A DNA stretch of 64,000 nt. Origin: Membranipora membranacea (lineage: Eukaryota; Bryozoa; Gymnolaemata; Cheilostomatida; Membraniporidae). Where the stretch lies: assembly GCA_914767715.1 (NCBI GenBank), contig OU612069.1, forward strand, positions 28,143,387-28,207,386, given 5' to 3'. The notes beneath the pieces are model-generated. The model ran no database searches, had not been told where the DNA came from, and saw only the letters and a list, made by a program, of their open reading frames with translations. Below, one piece after another: positions 33,001-43,600 of the stretch (positions are counted from its first letter, which is position 1; each line of letters starts with the position of its first letter). Both the position numbers and the translations under genes were made by a program.

Positions 33001-33892
33001 TGATGGGTGTCACTCCTGGTTGAGTTTGTATGAAATGTTGAACCACGTCAGTCCTTCCTAACTCGTCTAGTCCTTCTCCTATAATGTCTGAGAATTCGTT
33101 GATGAGGTCACGCAGAATGGGCATCTGGTCATCGTCTAGAGTTGTCTTGTTTTGATCTAATGACTCACCTGGTTTCTCTTTGTTCCGTCTAGGAGTAGGT
33201 CTATTGATATTACTCATGAGAATATCATCTTCGTCCACTTCAGAGGCCTCTCCTATTAAAGTATTCACCTGGACCTGTAAAGGCTCCTGGCTCACATTCA
33301 TTATAGGGACTACAATCCTGTCTTTTCTCAGTTGACTCAACGAATTTCCCACCAATAGTGATCGAGGGGTGTTGCGATTACTCCCACTAAAGCTAAACGT
33401 ATTGGACCGTGGGTTGATCGGTTTGACCTCGGCTAATACAGCTACCTCAGATAATGGAGGTATGTGCACAGAATTTACTGTGCGCACCAAGTAATTCCTT
33501 TCCGGCTCCCCCATTGGAAATTGTTGATCTCCAACTTTGAAAATGCCCTTCTTAAAATTGTAGGTGACATCACCCAACTTCTCCAGAAAATCTGCTCCGA
33601 GGATAAGGTCCTGTGAGGTATTTTCAGCAACATGCAAACACTGGTTGTACTCACTCATGCCAAGTGAGATCTTAGCTGCCGTCCGACCTATGTTGGCTAA
33701 AGGAGTGCCTGTCACTCCTCTCGCTTCCATCTTGTCAGGATATAATGGTAGTTTCAGATCTCTACAAAGTTGGGCGTGAATGATTGAACAAGCAGCTCCT
33801 GCATCAGCTAGTGCCCTCACTGGTTTACCATTAACCTCAATGCCGATAAGCGCGCTGCGACATTTCTTGCCACTTCTTATTCCTGCTATCAC
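30059..33892 (-). CDS. Complete Pol: protease, RT, RNase H, integrase (copy 2)
   Basis: 1277 codons in one frame, ending at TAG. Order: retropepsin (DAGAACSII near the start, ILGADFL), RT (FSAIDLCSGFFQ; YLDDW), RNase H (TTDASG, CEQEL, QTDN), a spacer-tether region, an integrase zinc-binding domain (HDSLTALHQG then CDSCQRKK), the integrase core (VDFQGP, ISDRAKNF, GQVEVYNR), a GPY module and an acidic tail. Relative to copy 1 it keeps the 445 bp at 31426-31870. The frame is open upstream to a TGA conserved with copy 1 (minus-strand CAATGACGCC, around 33929-33931), so readthrough is the likely way to reach Pol. The GTG at its start is not taken as a true initiator. Confidence 0.95.
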   Translation of the reverse strand: MIAGIRSGKKCRSALIGIEVNGKPVRALADAGAACSIIHAQLCRDLKLPLYPDKMEARGVTGTPLANIGRTAAKISLGMSEYNQCLHVAENTSQDLILGADFLEKLGDVTYNFKKGIFKVGDQQFPMGEPERNYLVRTVNSVHIPPLSEVAVLAEVKPINPRSNTFSFSGSNRNTPRSLLVGNSLSQLRKDRIVVPIMNVSQEPLQVQVNTLIGEASEVDEDDILMSNINRPTPRRNKEKPGESLDQNKTTLDDDQMPILRDLINEFSDIIGEGLDELGRTDVVQHFIQTQPGVTPIRSRPYNIPVGLRAEIKKQIDTMLDREMIEMSSGIWSSPVVIVKKKDNTHRFCVDYRKLNAVTEKQSMCLSNIDNVMEIMHGKRFFSAIDLCSGFFQVKLHEDSQEKSSFITPWGCYKWKVMPQGASGSPSTFARLSMAIMADLISSGSSVVYLDDWLLTSADFDSHITLLRTVFERLRFTGLRYRLSKSHFFQKEITYLGHVISEDGITVAPHNVEKIRNFPDPKTATEVRRLLGLFGFYRSFVKGYSKEVLPLTKLTGDNPFVWTEECIAAVNLLKSVITSAPVLIFPDFSKPFTLTTDASGLCIGAVLSQLREDNKHHPISFFSKTLNKCERKWATCEQELFAILSAVKRYRGYLMNVNFFIQTDNMACVYLLKSAELTGRLARWAIQLADYDFTISHTPGKENVVADALSRAEFVNMIIGSDEELSEQEVQMNGYQSKDYFLGPILMFMRRGKFPPDASKRTTRQIRKESEGFELMRGVLYKKIDDKLCLAIPVSQRKTLIWASHDSLTALHQGITKTLLKLRSQYWWPHMTREVTEYISQCDSCQRKKDPKKPMRVPLKNQMATSPFEILSVDFQGPYMTSNRGNKHILVWTDHYTKWTEMEATPDQTAQTVARSYVERIFCRYGASRVLISDRAKNFLSEIVREINKLLKVDHRVTTPYHPQCNGQVEVYNRPIAQALSHVVNESHTDWCEYLPFVMLAHNSSRHTIINASPSLLLQCRELRLPHEIMLPTAPEWIEPGTFAAGLHKRMSVVWKAAREAIEKGKRTQKHYYDRKSSPSNIKVGDAVLYYNPRGYRKRTTKLLRRWQGPYIVKHVTDTNARLSAFDDPDRPAFTVHLNKLKIYMGPLVRGLPDSDQGEMDFDSPVSDEEDVAESQEDDSEDSLQESDDLDVYDNATDNTVGNFRHSSASGGLKKKDKDESTESDVGQVSSSKKGASTEAPSVGEAGYGTPNRETRKDGLRRRPRKKRDPQFIYSSG

Positions 33893-36672
33893 TTGTATCT
33901 TGGAGTTGGTGGGTGTGTACGTCTGGCGTCATTGGAGTGAAGGGTAAAGGGGTGAATATGCATGTTACATGTTGAGCGTGTGTTTAAACCATTTTCATTG
34001 AATGTCAGCGCTAAATCATCTTTTGAGCTCACAAAATGTCCATCCAGAAATTTCCCTTCTACCTTGTACCACTCCTGGTACTGGCAAAGAGATTCCCTCT
34101 CCACGTCCCACATTAACATCGAACCATCCGTCAAGGTACAGTGACCTACACTATACTCACCACAATGTGAAACATCACCAGCACTACTCCTGAAACTATC
34201 CTCCCCAAACTTCTTATAAACTGACGCCTCTATATAACTACATTGGCTGACTGGAAATTCATGCCATTTACAGCAGTATCTGTAAGAGATATCAGCCTTA
34301 TTAGAAGTTGTGTAAACCCCGTTTGAACCAGACAGTGACCCGTGAATACAAGACTTTGACCTCACCATGTCCACACACTCCCCATGAGAAACCGATTCCA
34401 TAGAATTAGACACTTTCTTATCCCTAATATCACTGAAAAATGATATTTGTGTGGAGACCAGTACCTTTGTTTTAAGGCACTGATAGGCTTTTGTTTTCCA
34501 TTCTATGAAATTCTCACGGAGGACTGTGGCTAGCACAGGTGTTGGTTGGAACCGTCCTGTACTCGTAGGAGCTGTCTGACAGGTATAACGATGGTTGAGG
34601 GGATGAATTGATGGTCTGGCTACCGCTGCGGAGCCACAAACCATCGGAAACTCAGCATATACTGGTTTTGCCTGAGTCTCATTGCTCGACAGGGCTGTTG
34701 CCTGTCCAAGAAAACCACAGAAAGCAAGAGTACCTATAACCATAAACTGGGCATATGAGAGTTTTCCTCCCTTGCCCTTCTTCCTGTTTCCAGGATTACT
34801 AAAACTAACCGAATTCACACCTGTACCAGAGTCTGAGCCTTTTTCATCCTCAGTAGGTGGTTGTGAGAGAACGAATTCCGCGAACTCGTCCCCTTCCAGG
34901 TCGACCATATTGACGGCCTGATTTAGGGGACACTCATTTGCATAGTGTCCTATTTTCTGGCACTTAAAGCACCGAACTGAGTTGGAGTTGGCCTGATTAA
35001 GCTTATCAGGTGATCCAGATCCTTGACCTCCATAGCTCATCTGAGCCCTTGAAGGATCTTGGGGGGATTTCCCTTGGTATCCACCCCCTCGGTAGTTACC
35101 ACCCTGGTATCCACTACCTTGTTGTCTACCCCCTTGGTAGCTATTTCGGTTCCCCTGGTAACCTCCCCTGTTTCCTCTTTCCCTACCCCTATAGCCTTTA
35201 TTATTATTATATGGTTGTCTCGGCTGTTGTGCATTAGCCCTTGCCTGGGCCTGAGCTTGGCTAGCCACTAAGGATTTAAGAGCAGCTACCTCCTTTTTCA
35301 AGGAGTCCATCGAGCCACCCTGACCATGACCTACAGCCGCAACCAGCTTAGTGCTGGCCCGCCTATCGTTAGCCATTTTATGGTCAACGTCTTCGATTTT
35401 GGCTGCTTCCTTCCTAGCAGCTTCCAAGCTCTTTGGCCTCTTCTTTAACAACGCCCTTTTCAGCTCTGGTTTCAGCCCATTCACAAAGGCTTGCACCAGA
35501 ATAGAGTCTTTGTGGGTGGCTGACAGGTCAGGCCACAAAGAATTGGCGGCTTCCATAAAACAACCATAATATTCCAGCACGGAGGTTCTGTTGTCCTGTT
35601 TAACATCCCAGATCAGGGTCCCACTGTCCATGAATTCTCCAGTCAGGGCAGCCTTCAACTTGATGAAGCTGTTTCCCAGAGCTGGGTTGTTGTTGACCAC
35701 TGACCTGTAGACCTGGTAGGCCCCACCCTCCAAAGCATCTGGCAAGTGGTTGGCCAGCTGACTATCATTCAGTTGCATCTTATTGATGCTCTTCTCCCAT
35801 TTCTCTAAGAAACTCACCCAGTTCTCACCAGGGTTTCCTTTAAATGAGATGGTGGGAGCTGTGTCTCTGATATAGACTGGACCTCCAGTCGTACAGCTAG
35901 CACTACCACTGCTAAATGGAGAGGACGGTGCCTGTTGTGAAGGTATCCAATTAGGGGGTAATTGGATAGTATTCGTGTTCTGAGGGGTCAGTGATGGTTG
36001 TAATTGTGTAGTGGGGACAGTTGGTCGTTGAATTTGGTTGGGTAAAGCCTGATTCTGGGGGGCGATTGGTTGTTGGAATTGGTTAGGGATATCCTGTTGC
36101 TGGGGTATGGCTGGGAAATTCTGAATTTGAGGCGGTAATTGGGTTTGCATGTGAGCAGCTAATTGCCCTTGGAGATTAGCCGGTAAAGCTGCCCAAAACT
36201 GCGCAAAGTCGTACGGAATAGGTTGTGTAGGTGCTGGCTGCGGAGGGGCAGGTGCTCTGATAGCGTTATGGTTTTGAAGTCTAGGTCTTACTACGAATCC
36301 TGGTGGTAATTGTGGTTGGGGAATTGGTGGCAAATGTCGTTGTTGGGCTGGTGGATGTGCAGGTCGTGGCGGTTGCTGCTGTGGAGGGGGTGGTGCCTGG
36401 TGTACAGGTCTAAGAAGCCACCCTCCCTCAACATCAGCATCGCCGTTTACTGCATTTCTACCATCAGCCTCCGCAGCAGCAGGTCTATATGCTGGTTCCT
36501 GTTGGAATTGGCCGTCTCCCATTTCCGGAGGTCTTAACACAACGCGATCACGGTTAATAGCAGTTTCTAAATTTTCAAGGTTTCTTTGCTCTTGTAAATC
36601 ATTTACATCCTCATCAAGCCCTGTGGCTGCATCCACACGTTCAATACTAGTATTGGATGAATGATCCGACAT
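33889..36672 (-). CDS. Gag with truncated envelope part (copy 2)
   Basis: From the ATG at 36670-36672: Pro/Gln-rich N-terminus, Gag capsid region, RGG-rich stretch, CCHC knuckle, signal-peptide-like segment and the first half of the Cys-rich ectodomain. At the deletion junction (33962-33964) the frame shifts and ends after about 24 unrelated residues at 33889. Gag itself is intact and about 99% like copy 1. No transmembrane segment remains, so the envelope part could not be anchored. Confidence 0.88.
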   Translation of the reverse strand: MSDHSSNTSIERVDAATGLDEDVNDLQEQRNLENLETAINRDRVVLRPPEMGDGQFQQEPAYRPAAAEADGRNAVNGDADVEGGWLLRPVHQAPPPPQQQPPRPAHPPAQQRHLPPIPQPQLPPGFVVRPRLQNHNAIRAPAPPQPAPTQPIPYDFAQFWAALPANLQGQLAAHMQTQLPPQIQNFPAIPQQQDIPNQFQQPIAPQNQALPNQIQRPTVPTTQLQPSLTPQNTNTIQLPPNWIPSQQAPSSPFSSGSASCTTGGPVYIRDTAPTISFKGNPGENWVSFLEKWEKSINKMQLNDSQLANHLPDALEGGAYQVYRSVVNNNPALGNSFIKLKAALTGEFMDSGTLIWDVKQDNRTSVLEYYGCFMEAANSLWPDLSATHKDSILVQAFVNGLKPELKRALLKKRPKSLEAARKEAAKIEDVDHKMANDRRASTKLVAAVGHGQGGSMDSLKKEVAALKSLVASQAQAQARANAQQPRQPYNNNKGYRGRERGNRGGYQGNRNSYQGGRQQGSGYQGGNYRGGGYQGKSPQDPSRAQMSYGGQGSGSPDKLNQANSNSVRCFKCQKIGHYANECPLNQAVNMVDLEGDEFAEFVLSQPPTEDEKGSDSGTGVNSVSFSNPGNRKKGKGGKLSYAQFMVIGTLAFCGFLGQATALSSNETQAKPVYAEFPMVCGSAAVARPSIHPLNHRYTCQTAPTSTGRFQPTPVLATVLRENFIEWKTKAYQCLKTKVLVSTQISFFSDIRDKKVSNSMESVSHGECVDMVRSKSCIHGSLSGSNGVYTTSNKADISYRYCCKWHEFPVSQCSYIEASVYKKFGEDSFRSSAGDVSHCGEYSVGHCTLTDGSMLMWDVERESLCQYQEWYKVEGKFLDGHFVSSKDDLALTFNENGLNTRSTCNMHIHPFTLHSNDARRTHPPTPRYK

Positions 36673-37390
36673 GTTGATAAGGAATTATTTAATATCTCTC
36701 CTACTTGTTATCTGAGCAGATGATCAAATCAAGTGTCAATTAGTGAAACGCAACAGGATTCAGTTTGTTTTGGTATTATCAGCAATACTAGTCTACTCTA
36801 ATGATGTTAGAACGGTGACCTTGGTTAGGTAAAATGGATGTATATAAACCACAAGAATAAGTAGCAAATAACACGTGTTTACTAACAAGAGCCTTAAGTA
36901 GGTCAATCACAATTTTTAGTTTATGATGACAACGATTAATTGCCTCCCAGGATTCAACTCAGAATTCTGGTATTTCTAAATGATAGCCAGTGTATTACTG
37001 TAGTATGTCTACTATGTCTTTCACTGTACTACTAATCTTGTCAAAACTGTGACAGATTCGATGTAAACCACCAGTCTATTGTGGTTACAATTACTAACTG
37101 ATCTGTTTTTAATGCGTCGCTAATTGTCAGTGGTGGCCTAACCACTTTAATTCCACCCAGGAACAAGTTAATGAACTCCTGTGAATTGTGACCTGATTAG
37201 ACGACAAGCATAAAAACAAGGCGCGATCAGTAAACTATAGTATATGTTACGTATAAATTTCCCTAACAAGGGATATGGTACCAAACAGCAGACTAAACAG
37301 TCTGAAAAAATCACTCGCCGTGAGAAATTAAAACTAAACTCAAACTAGTCTTAAAAAATGGCAGCGGAATCGATTGCAGCTCCACCAATT
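36673..37390 (-). other. Leader between 5' LTR and Gag (copy 2), with primer-binding site
   Basis: Non-coding. The minus strand from 37387 reads TGGTGGAGCTGCAATCG, the putative primer-binding site, three bases from the LTR end. Confidence 0.6.
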
Positions 37391-38176
37391 TGCTATGTTC
37401 AAAAGTGGGGGTTATTGAACACGCTCAATTATACAATTGTATGTTAATAACTAACCGGTTTATATTTGTAGAAGTGTATGACGTCTGTATGTATCTATAT
37501 AGCTATAGCTCTCCTCTATGATCCGTGTGATCAGTACGGTGTCATCAGCAGAAAAGAGAGTGATTACTGCTTCATAGGTCCCAGGAAGAGTAAGTCACAT
37601 GACTAACAGTATATAGCCTCTGGTAACTGCTAGACTTCTTATTCTGTCAATACTCAATATTTGGGTTAGACACTATACGAAAAGGGGTGCTGCTAACACC
37701 GTAGGCGACAGGCTGGATTATAACCATCCAATGATGTAGCAGACACGTATCGAAAGACAGTTCACGTTGATGATGGATCATACTAAGCTAGTGTTTATGG
37801 GGAAAGCATATTTGGTAATTAGGATGTATGCTTTCCCAATTGAGAGCCGGTTGTCTAGCTTGTTGTTGGGATGCGAGATTTTCAGTGTCCATTAATGGTA
37901 ATAAAACATCCATCAACTTTTCCTTAGATTAATAGTTAGCATTTAAAATAACAATAATGTAACTCAAAGTACAGCACAGCTGGTAGTATGTATTATCTAT
38001 GCTTTGCTTGTAAGCTATAAAGCAAGTAGGATAATTTGCTAGTTGGTTAAGAAATGAAGCAAATTGTTACTGTATAATAAGTAATAGTAAATAAAAGATG
38101 AGCCAGTATGTTAAATAATGGCTGTCATAGTTAGACTATCCCAAGTATCCATAACTTGTAATTCCCAACTATAACA
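37391..38176 (-). repeat. 5' LTR of retroelement copy 2
   Basis: 786 bp, begins TGCTATGTTC, ends CTATAACA, followed by the GTAT duplication. Confidence 0.95.
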
Positions 38177-38180
38177 GTAT

Positions 38181-38889
38181 AAATAAATCAATTATAATCA
38201 TAGAAACTATAATCACAATCATAATTGTATGTCCTTCAATGCTTTATAAAGCAGAATTGTTATAGTAGTAGGCTACTACAGCAGTGCCTGAGCATCAGAA
38301 TCACCTTACGCAATGACTGCACAACGTCACACTGCACTCTTTTTTGCTTCTGCCTGGAGCCTAATATTGTAATTTTCAGATGATAATTTTTACTGCCAAA
38401 ATGAAATTGGATTTTGGATTTGCTTGGCTCAAATTGCTCTCAGTGCAAAATAAAAATATATTTGGAAATTTCACACCTAGAGCTGTCCAATGGTGCCATT
38501 TTCGAGTTGATCCGATCATTTTTAAAAAATCCTTTGTAGTGCCTATCTACTGGCTAGCTAGTAGTCTAGTCTACCACTCTTCTCTAGCCACCTCATCTGG
38601 CAATGAAATCTCTATTTGATAGGACAAGTTTTATTCTAACTAGCTAGGATCAAACTGGACCTAACATGCAATCATTAATTAATTAGTCTAGGCCTAATGA
38701 TGTATCCACTGACTGATTAGCCTAACCCCTAATCCATTATTTATTCCTCATGGGGCAGTACTAATTTCCTACTAAATCTACTAAATGAATTGATTCTTAG
38801 CCTGGCTTGGAAAGCTTTGTTGAGAGGGATGGGTGAACAACCAAGGCTTGGTTAAGTGGGTAACCCGAGTTGTTCACCATGCAGTGAGT
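38181..38889. other. No gene recognised
   Basis: AT-rich. The plus ORF 38380-38619 has no motif and no splice context that convinces me. Confidence 0.4.
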
Positions 38890-39156
38890 GTGTACAGTAG
38901 CGTGTGTACAATAGCGTGTATACAGTAACGTGTGTACAGTAGCGTGTGCGTAGTAGCGTGTGCGTAGTAGCGTGTGCGTAGTAGCGTGTGCGTAGTAGCG
39001 TGTGCGTAGTAGCGTGTGCGTAGTAGCGTGTGCGTAGTAGCGTGTGCGTAGTAGCGTGTGCGTAGTAGCGTGTGCGTAGTAGCGTGTGCGTAGTAGCGTG
39101 TGCGTAGTAGCGTGTGCGTAGTAGCGTGTGCTTAGTAGCGTGTGCTTAGTAGCGTG
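38890..39156. repeat. Minisatellite, 14-bp unit
   Basis: Unit GTAGTAGCGTGTGC in about 15 near-perfect copies, preceded by diverged GTACAGTAGCGTGT versions. Confidence 0.92.
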
Positions 39157-39500
39157 TGTAGCAGGTGAGTCTCTGTAGCAGGTGAGTGTGTGTAGCAGGT
39201 GAGTGTGTGTAGCAGGTGAGTCTGTGTAGCAGGTGAGTCTGTGTAGCAGGAGAGTCTGTGTAGCAGGTGAGTGTGTGTAGCGGGTGAGTCTGTTTAGCAG
39301 GTGAGTCTGTGTAGCAGGTGAGTGTGTGGAGCAGGTGAGTGTGTGGAGTAGGTGAGTGTGTGTAGCAGGTGAGTCTGTGTAGCAGGTAAGTCTGTGTAGA
39401 AGGTGAGTCTGTGTATCAGGTGAGTCTGTGTATCAGGGGAGTGTGTGTAGCAGGTGAGTGTGTAGCAGGTGAGTCTGTGTAGCAGGTGATTGTGTGGTAG
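39157..39500. repeat. Minisatellite, 17-bp unit containing a splice-donor consensus
   Basis: Unit GTAGCAGGTGAGTSTGT in about 20 copies. It contains CAGGTGAGT, a strong 5' splice-donor consensus, at least a dozen times. Adjacent to the 14-bp array, and apparently related through the shared GTAGC start. Confidence 0.92.
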
Positions 39501-39720
39501 GTAACTATTAAAAGGTGAGTGTTAATGAGGCGAGTGTTAACTACTATTTATTTCAATTTGAAATTACTGGAGTGTGTTATAAAAAACTGAGAATCAGAGT
39601 GGAACGTAGCTGAGGTGAAAATTTGGTAGACCTAAGAGTATGAAGTGGTTGAGTAGAGAGAGAGAGAGAGTTGTGTGGATAAAAATCATAGGACAACTGC
39701 ATTTCCTGACAAAGCCCTCA

Positions 39721-42047
39721 GTCAGGCAAGGGTAGGTACGAAAAACCGAACCACGAACTCACGAACTACGAACCCTCTTAAAACCGAACTCAGGATTATC
39801 CTCTCCTGTTTAAATCAATTTGCTCAAAGTTCAAATTGTCAGTAGCCAATGAAATGTCATGTTTTTTATAAGTGACCAATAATATAACAGACATCAAACT
39901 TTGACTCTTAATAGAGCTCATTGCACCCTAACTAGGTGCACTGACTAGCTCAAGGTCACTTGATGAAAAATTATGGAGAGCAAGATGGCACAGTTTGGTA
40001 CACACCAAGTAGATGCCATTGTCAAATTAGTCATCATGAATCCAAATGAACTTTTGCATTGGAGAGAGGAATGGTTTGACTATATATATTCCTGCAAGTT
40101 TGAAAATGATGGAAGTATGTGGAGCTACTACAGAAGGCTGTAATGGAGGACACACCACACTTATTTATCAGAAATGGTCACAGTTTAGTAAATTGGAGCC
40201 CCTTTGACTCGTCACAGGAGGAGCAGAAGGCTGCCTCCTGAATCATCACCTCTCAACAGAGTTAACAAGTATGTACTATGGGTGTTGCCCTATCTTGAAA
40301 TATTGTTTTGAAAGTTCATGGCTGTTCTTTGGTTTCAAACAAAGCATGAGGGGGAAAGTAGGACCTCAAATATACATTAAAATTCTTCTATAAAAAATTG
40401 AGCTTATTTACTATATATATATATAACTATAACTGTTAACTGTTAGGTCTTACATACAGCATTTTGTGCTACTCTAAGAGATATCAGATCAGTGTTGCTT
40501 CTCTGAAATTTACATTAGCTTGATCAGGCTTCATCATCTATGAAATGATCCTACTAGTATGAAAGTGGTTAGGCAAATACTATATATTAACTGCATATTC
40601 TGTAATAACTAACATAAGAAATCTTGTGTTTGTAGATTTCCATGCGGGCCCTTACTCATTACAACCTCAGCTATTGATTTCTCTGACTCGTACCGCAGAA
40701 TACAAAATTATTTTGGTCCGATGGTCAGACTAACATGCTGTACTATAGCTGTGTAACGAAGTCAGGTTCAAGCTGTGGTGGCCCGGACTAAACTGATAAT
40801 GATAATATCCTAGTCTTCTGAAACGGCCTCGTGTAAAACAACTACATAGTAATTAACCTGCAAGTTGGGTCAGGTATGTACCAGAATTATTTGGTGTATT
40901 ATTCATTTTATCCCAGTCGAGCATGATTGATAATGTAATGTGGTGTGAGCTTCACCAGTCACCATCTAGCCATAAAAAACGCAAATAATATTAACCGGCA
41001 ATGAAGAAACGGGGAGCTTGCCTCATGCTGCCCTAAAGCTATGAGTAGAGCGCAGTGAGCAAAAAGTGAGTTTTAGATTTTAACTGATAATATCATGACA
41101 TATGATATCAAACACTTCTCTTTGAATTTGAATGTGATATTTTCTGTTTTTTTAGTTATGCAGTACCAGAAGTCACAGCACAATCCTAGTGATAGCTGTT
41201 ATGCAACAGTGATGGCTTGATAGTTAGCTTACTGTCATTAACAACGTACATTGCCACTACGATTGGATAGGAACTGCTTTATGTCCCCGATGGTCTACCA
41301 TCACACGTGTATTCACAGCCATGAATGCTCACACTTCAGTATTAATCCACCTGAGCCATTACTATTCTCTCAGGCCTTTTTTTCTGCCTCTCATTTTGCC
41401 GCTTTTTCAGGCACCATAATATACAAATAAGTTCATTGAATACACGTGTAAACACCATCAACAGTCTCTTCTCTGAACCATTACCTTTATTTGAATGCGC
41501 ATATAATATGTTATCTGATTGGATCACCTTATCACTCAAACAGTGCAATGATCACATAAACAGAGTATTTGCAAGCATCATTTAGTAAGTAAAAGCATCA
41601 CTGCGTGCATTTGTGCATAATCACTCAATTATCCAGGATCAGTCGCACCACCATGGTAACAATCACTAAGTTTGAACTTGGTGGCTCCCAGCTCTCTGGA
41701 ACCTCTGTCTCAATCTGGAAATCGTTCAGGCCATGATCTAGCCTGGTGTCTCTTCTAGAACAAAATCCCCTTCTTTGATCAGTCGGGGACAAACTCCCTG
41801 CTCCCCTCCTTGTTCCCTTCCCACTCTCCCTGCTCATATGTCCCAAACTCTCTGCTGGGATTTGAGTTGTCCTCTACCATTTGCCAAAGTGCAAGAGAGG
41901 ATAACTGTTCATCAAAGTTTTGACTTTTTGTTACAAAGAACATCATTGGCCGAAATTATGTTATCAGACACATTGAAGGTTCGGTTTTTTAAAGGTTCGT
42001 AGCTTGTGAGTTCGTGGTTCGGTTTTTCGTACCTACCGGTCAGGCAA
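39721..42047. mobile_element. 2.3-kb TIR DNA transposon with 9-bp target duplication (MULE-like, non-autonomous)
   Basis: Element 39730-42038. Its ends, GGGTAGGTACGAAAAACCG on the left and the complement of CGGTAGGTACGAAAAACCG on the right, continue as inverted repeats for about 58 bases with few mismatches. GTCAGGCAA is duplicated at 39721-39729 and 42039-42047. A 9-bp duplication fits Mutator-like elements. The interior has only short frames (for example one starting at an ATG near 40034 and stopping at the TAA at 40142), so no transposase is visible. Confidence 0.82.
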
Positions 42048-42092
42048 TGCAGTATTCCTATGATAAGAATTGATTGATGGATGGACTTGGAG

Positions 42093-42204
42093 CACAGGCC
42101 TTCTGTAGTTGGTGCAAGTCCACTGGTCTAGTGCCTCAGTGGAAAAGGCCTTGATCACTATGGCAATCGACCGCTGGACTTGCACCAACTACAGAAGGCC
42201 TGTG
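42093..42204. repeat. Hairpin with perfect 30-bp arms
   Basis: Arms 42093-42122 and 42175-42204 are exact reverse complements (CACAGGCCTTCTGTAGTTGG...). A weaker match extends inward to 42128/42169. A diverged relative of the inner part lies near 42495-42530. Confidence 0.9.
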
Positions 42205-43020
42205 ACTTGGCGGCATGGAATTAAAAGCATAAGGCTCAAGGATCTCGGGATTTATTCGTAACAGTTATTGATTTAACTTTTTGGATAGTAACTGCTACTA
42301 CTGAGTGATTGGTTTGACATCATATTCATATCGATTTGAATGGATAAAAAGTATCTACTTTGATTAATCCTGTTGTTTATTTTGCCTTGTTATCCTTTAC
42401 CCTCAGAAGCTGTAGGCCTACTAGTCATGAGTCTAAATGATTGATTTCTTGTCAGCTTGGATGAATGGCCCACTCTACGGGCCTCCTGATATTGATGCAA
42501 GTCCAGTGGTCGAGTGCCCCAGTTGATGAGGCCTTTTCTCTCTCAAATCTCAATGTGAGTGGAAGTTCTAACCAATTAGCTAGGGCCTTATACGCATTCA
42601 TAAGCCTAATGCTGTAACCACTTACTAACTGATACGATACAGTTGAAACTTTGGTCTAACGGGAATTACATAGTCGAAAGTTTTGACATCAGGAAGTGGT
42701 CGCCGATTAGTAGATCCTGCGCTTAGGTTAAAACTTAGAATAAGAGGATTATGACACATAGGGAATCTTACGACATTGTTAATTTGTATGTCACATCATC
42801 TCGAACTCTGATATGGACGCCTTAAATAGTCAATTGCTCCCTACTTCAAGTTCCCATCATGCGATACTGTTGAAACTCAGTGTATAGGGGTAATCAGAAT
42901 ATATAAAAAAAACTTGTGAAATCATATATTTTGATGTCACATGACTTTGAGATCAAACATGGCTGCTGTAAACGGGAAGTGACTGATCAACAGTTCCTAT
43001 CATGCGATTGATGACGATGA

Positions 43021-43068
43021 ATGAATAAACTGCATCATCATAATATTATGATGATGCAGTTTATTCAT
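43021..43068. repeat. Perfect 48-bp palindrome without loop
   Basis: Two 24-base arms (ATGAATAAACTGCATCATCA... ) meet with no spacer. It could form a cruciform. Confidence 0.92.
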
Positions 43069-43160
43069 CTTCTGTGAAGCTTGGTACAAAAGGTCTCCTG
43101 AATCATGCCATCTCTTTTTGGGACACAGATACTTTTGTAATCACGTTCTAGGCTCATGTC

Positions 43161-43600
43161 CTCCTGAATTTTGAGTTGTCCTCTCTCCAGTTTGGTACTT
43201 TTAACCAACGCCGCATAGAAAAAACGTGCTGAAAAGAGGGTTATCTTGAAAACCGCTTATAATAAGATAAAAATTATTATTGATTCAGAATCTTCAACAT
43301 TGAAAACTCATATGGACATAGTTTGGGAAATAATTATAGTATAGTATTTGGATAGTCAATTATGGCATGTTCCGCCTGTTTTGCGGACAATTTGGCAAAA
43401 TCTTTCATGAGTTTCGTCACTAAAATAAAGATTTATCAACATTTGTCTCACAGGGTTTTTAATGGTGCAGACTCTGAATCTAAAATCATTTTTATCCTAA
43501 CATTAGCGGTTTCCAATATAACCCTCTTTTAGCAGGATTTTCCTATGCGGCATGAGTTAAAAGTACCAAACTGGAGAGAGGACATCTCCGAATTGAGGCA
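43161..43600. mobile_element. Foldback/MITE element with long inverted arms
   Basis: The left arm includes TCCTCTCTCCAGTTTGGTAC, then GCCGCATAG and GAGGGTTAT. The right arm carries the complements in mirrored order (CTATGCGGC, GTACCAAACTGGAGAGAGGA). Arms are about 200 bp at roughly 80% identity. A half-copy of the right end occurs at ~61593-61660. Confidence 0.75.

Larger units (their letters stand above)
27852..38176 (-). mobile_element. Ty3/gypsy-class LTR retroelement, copy 2 (full pol, envelope deleted)
   Basis: 10,325 bp between LTRs 27852-28637 and 37391-38176, with a GTAT duplication. It has the same minus-strand order as copy 1. A deletion at 33962-33964 removes about 1.24 kb equivalent to copy 1 positions 13176-14416: the second half of the envelope ectodomain, the transmembrane segment and most of the tail. 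Pol is one unbroken frame. The two LTRs show no difference that I can find by eye, so the insertion is very young. Confidence 0.95.

Noticed and set aside
38890-39500. CRISPR-like array
   Set aside because: Units are contiguous with no unique spacers, in an animal genome; this is a minisatellite.
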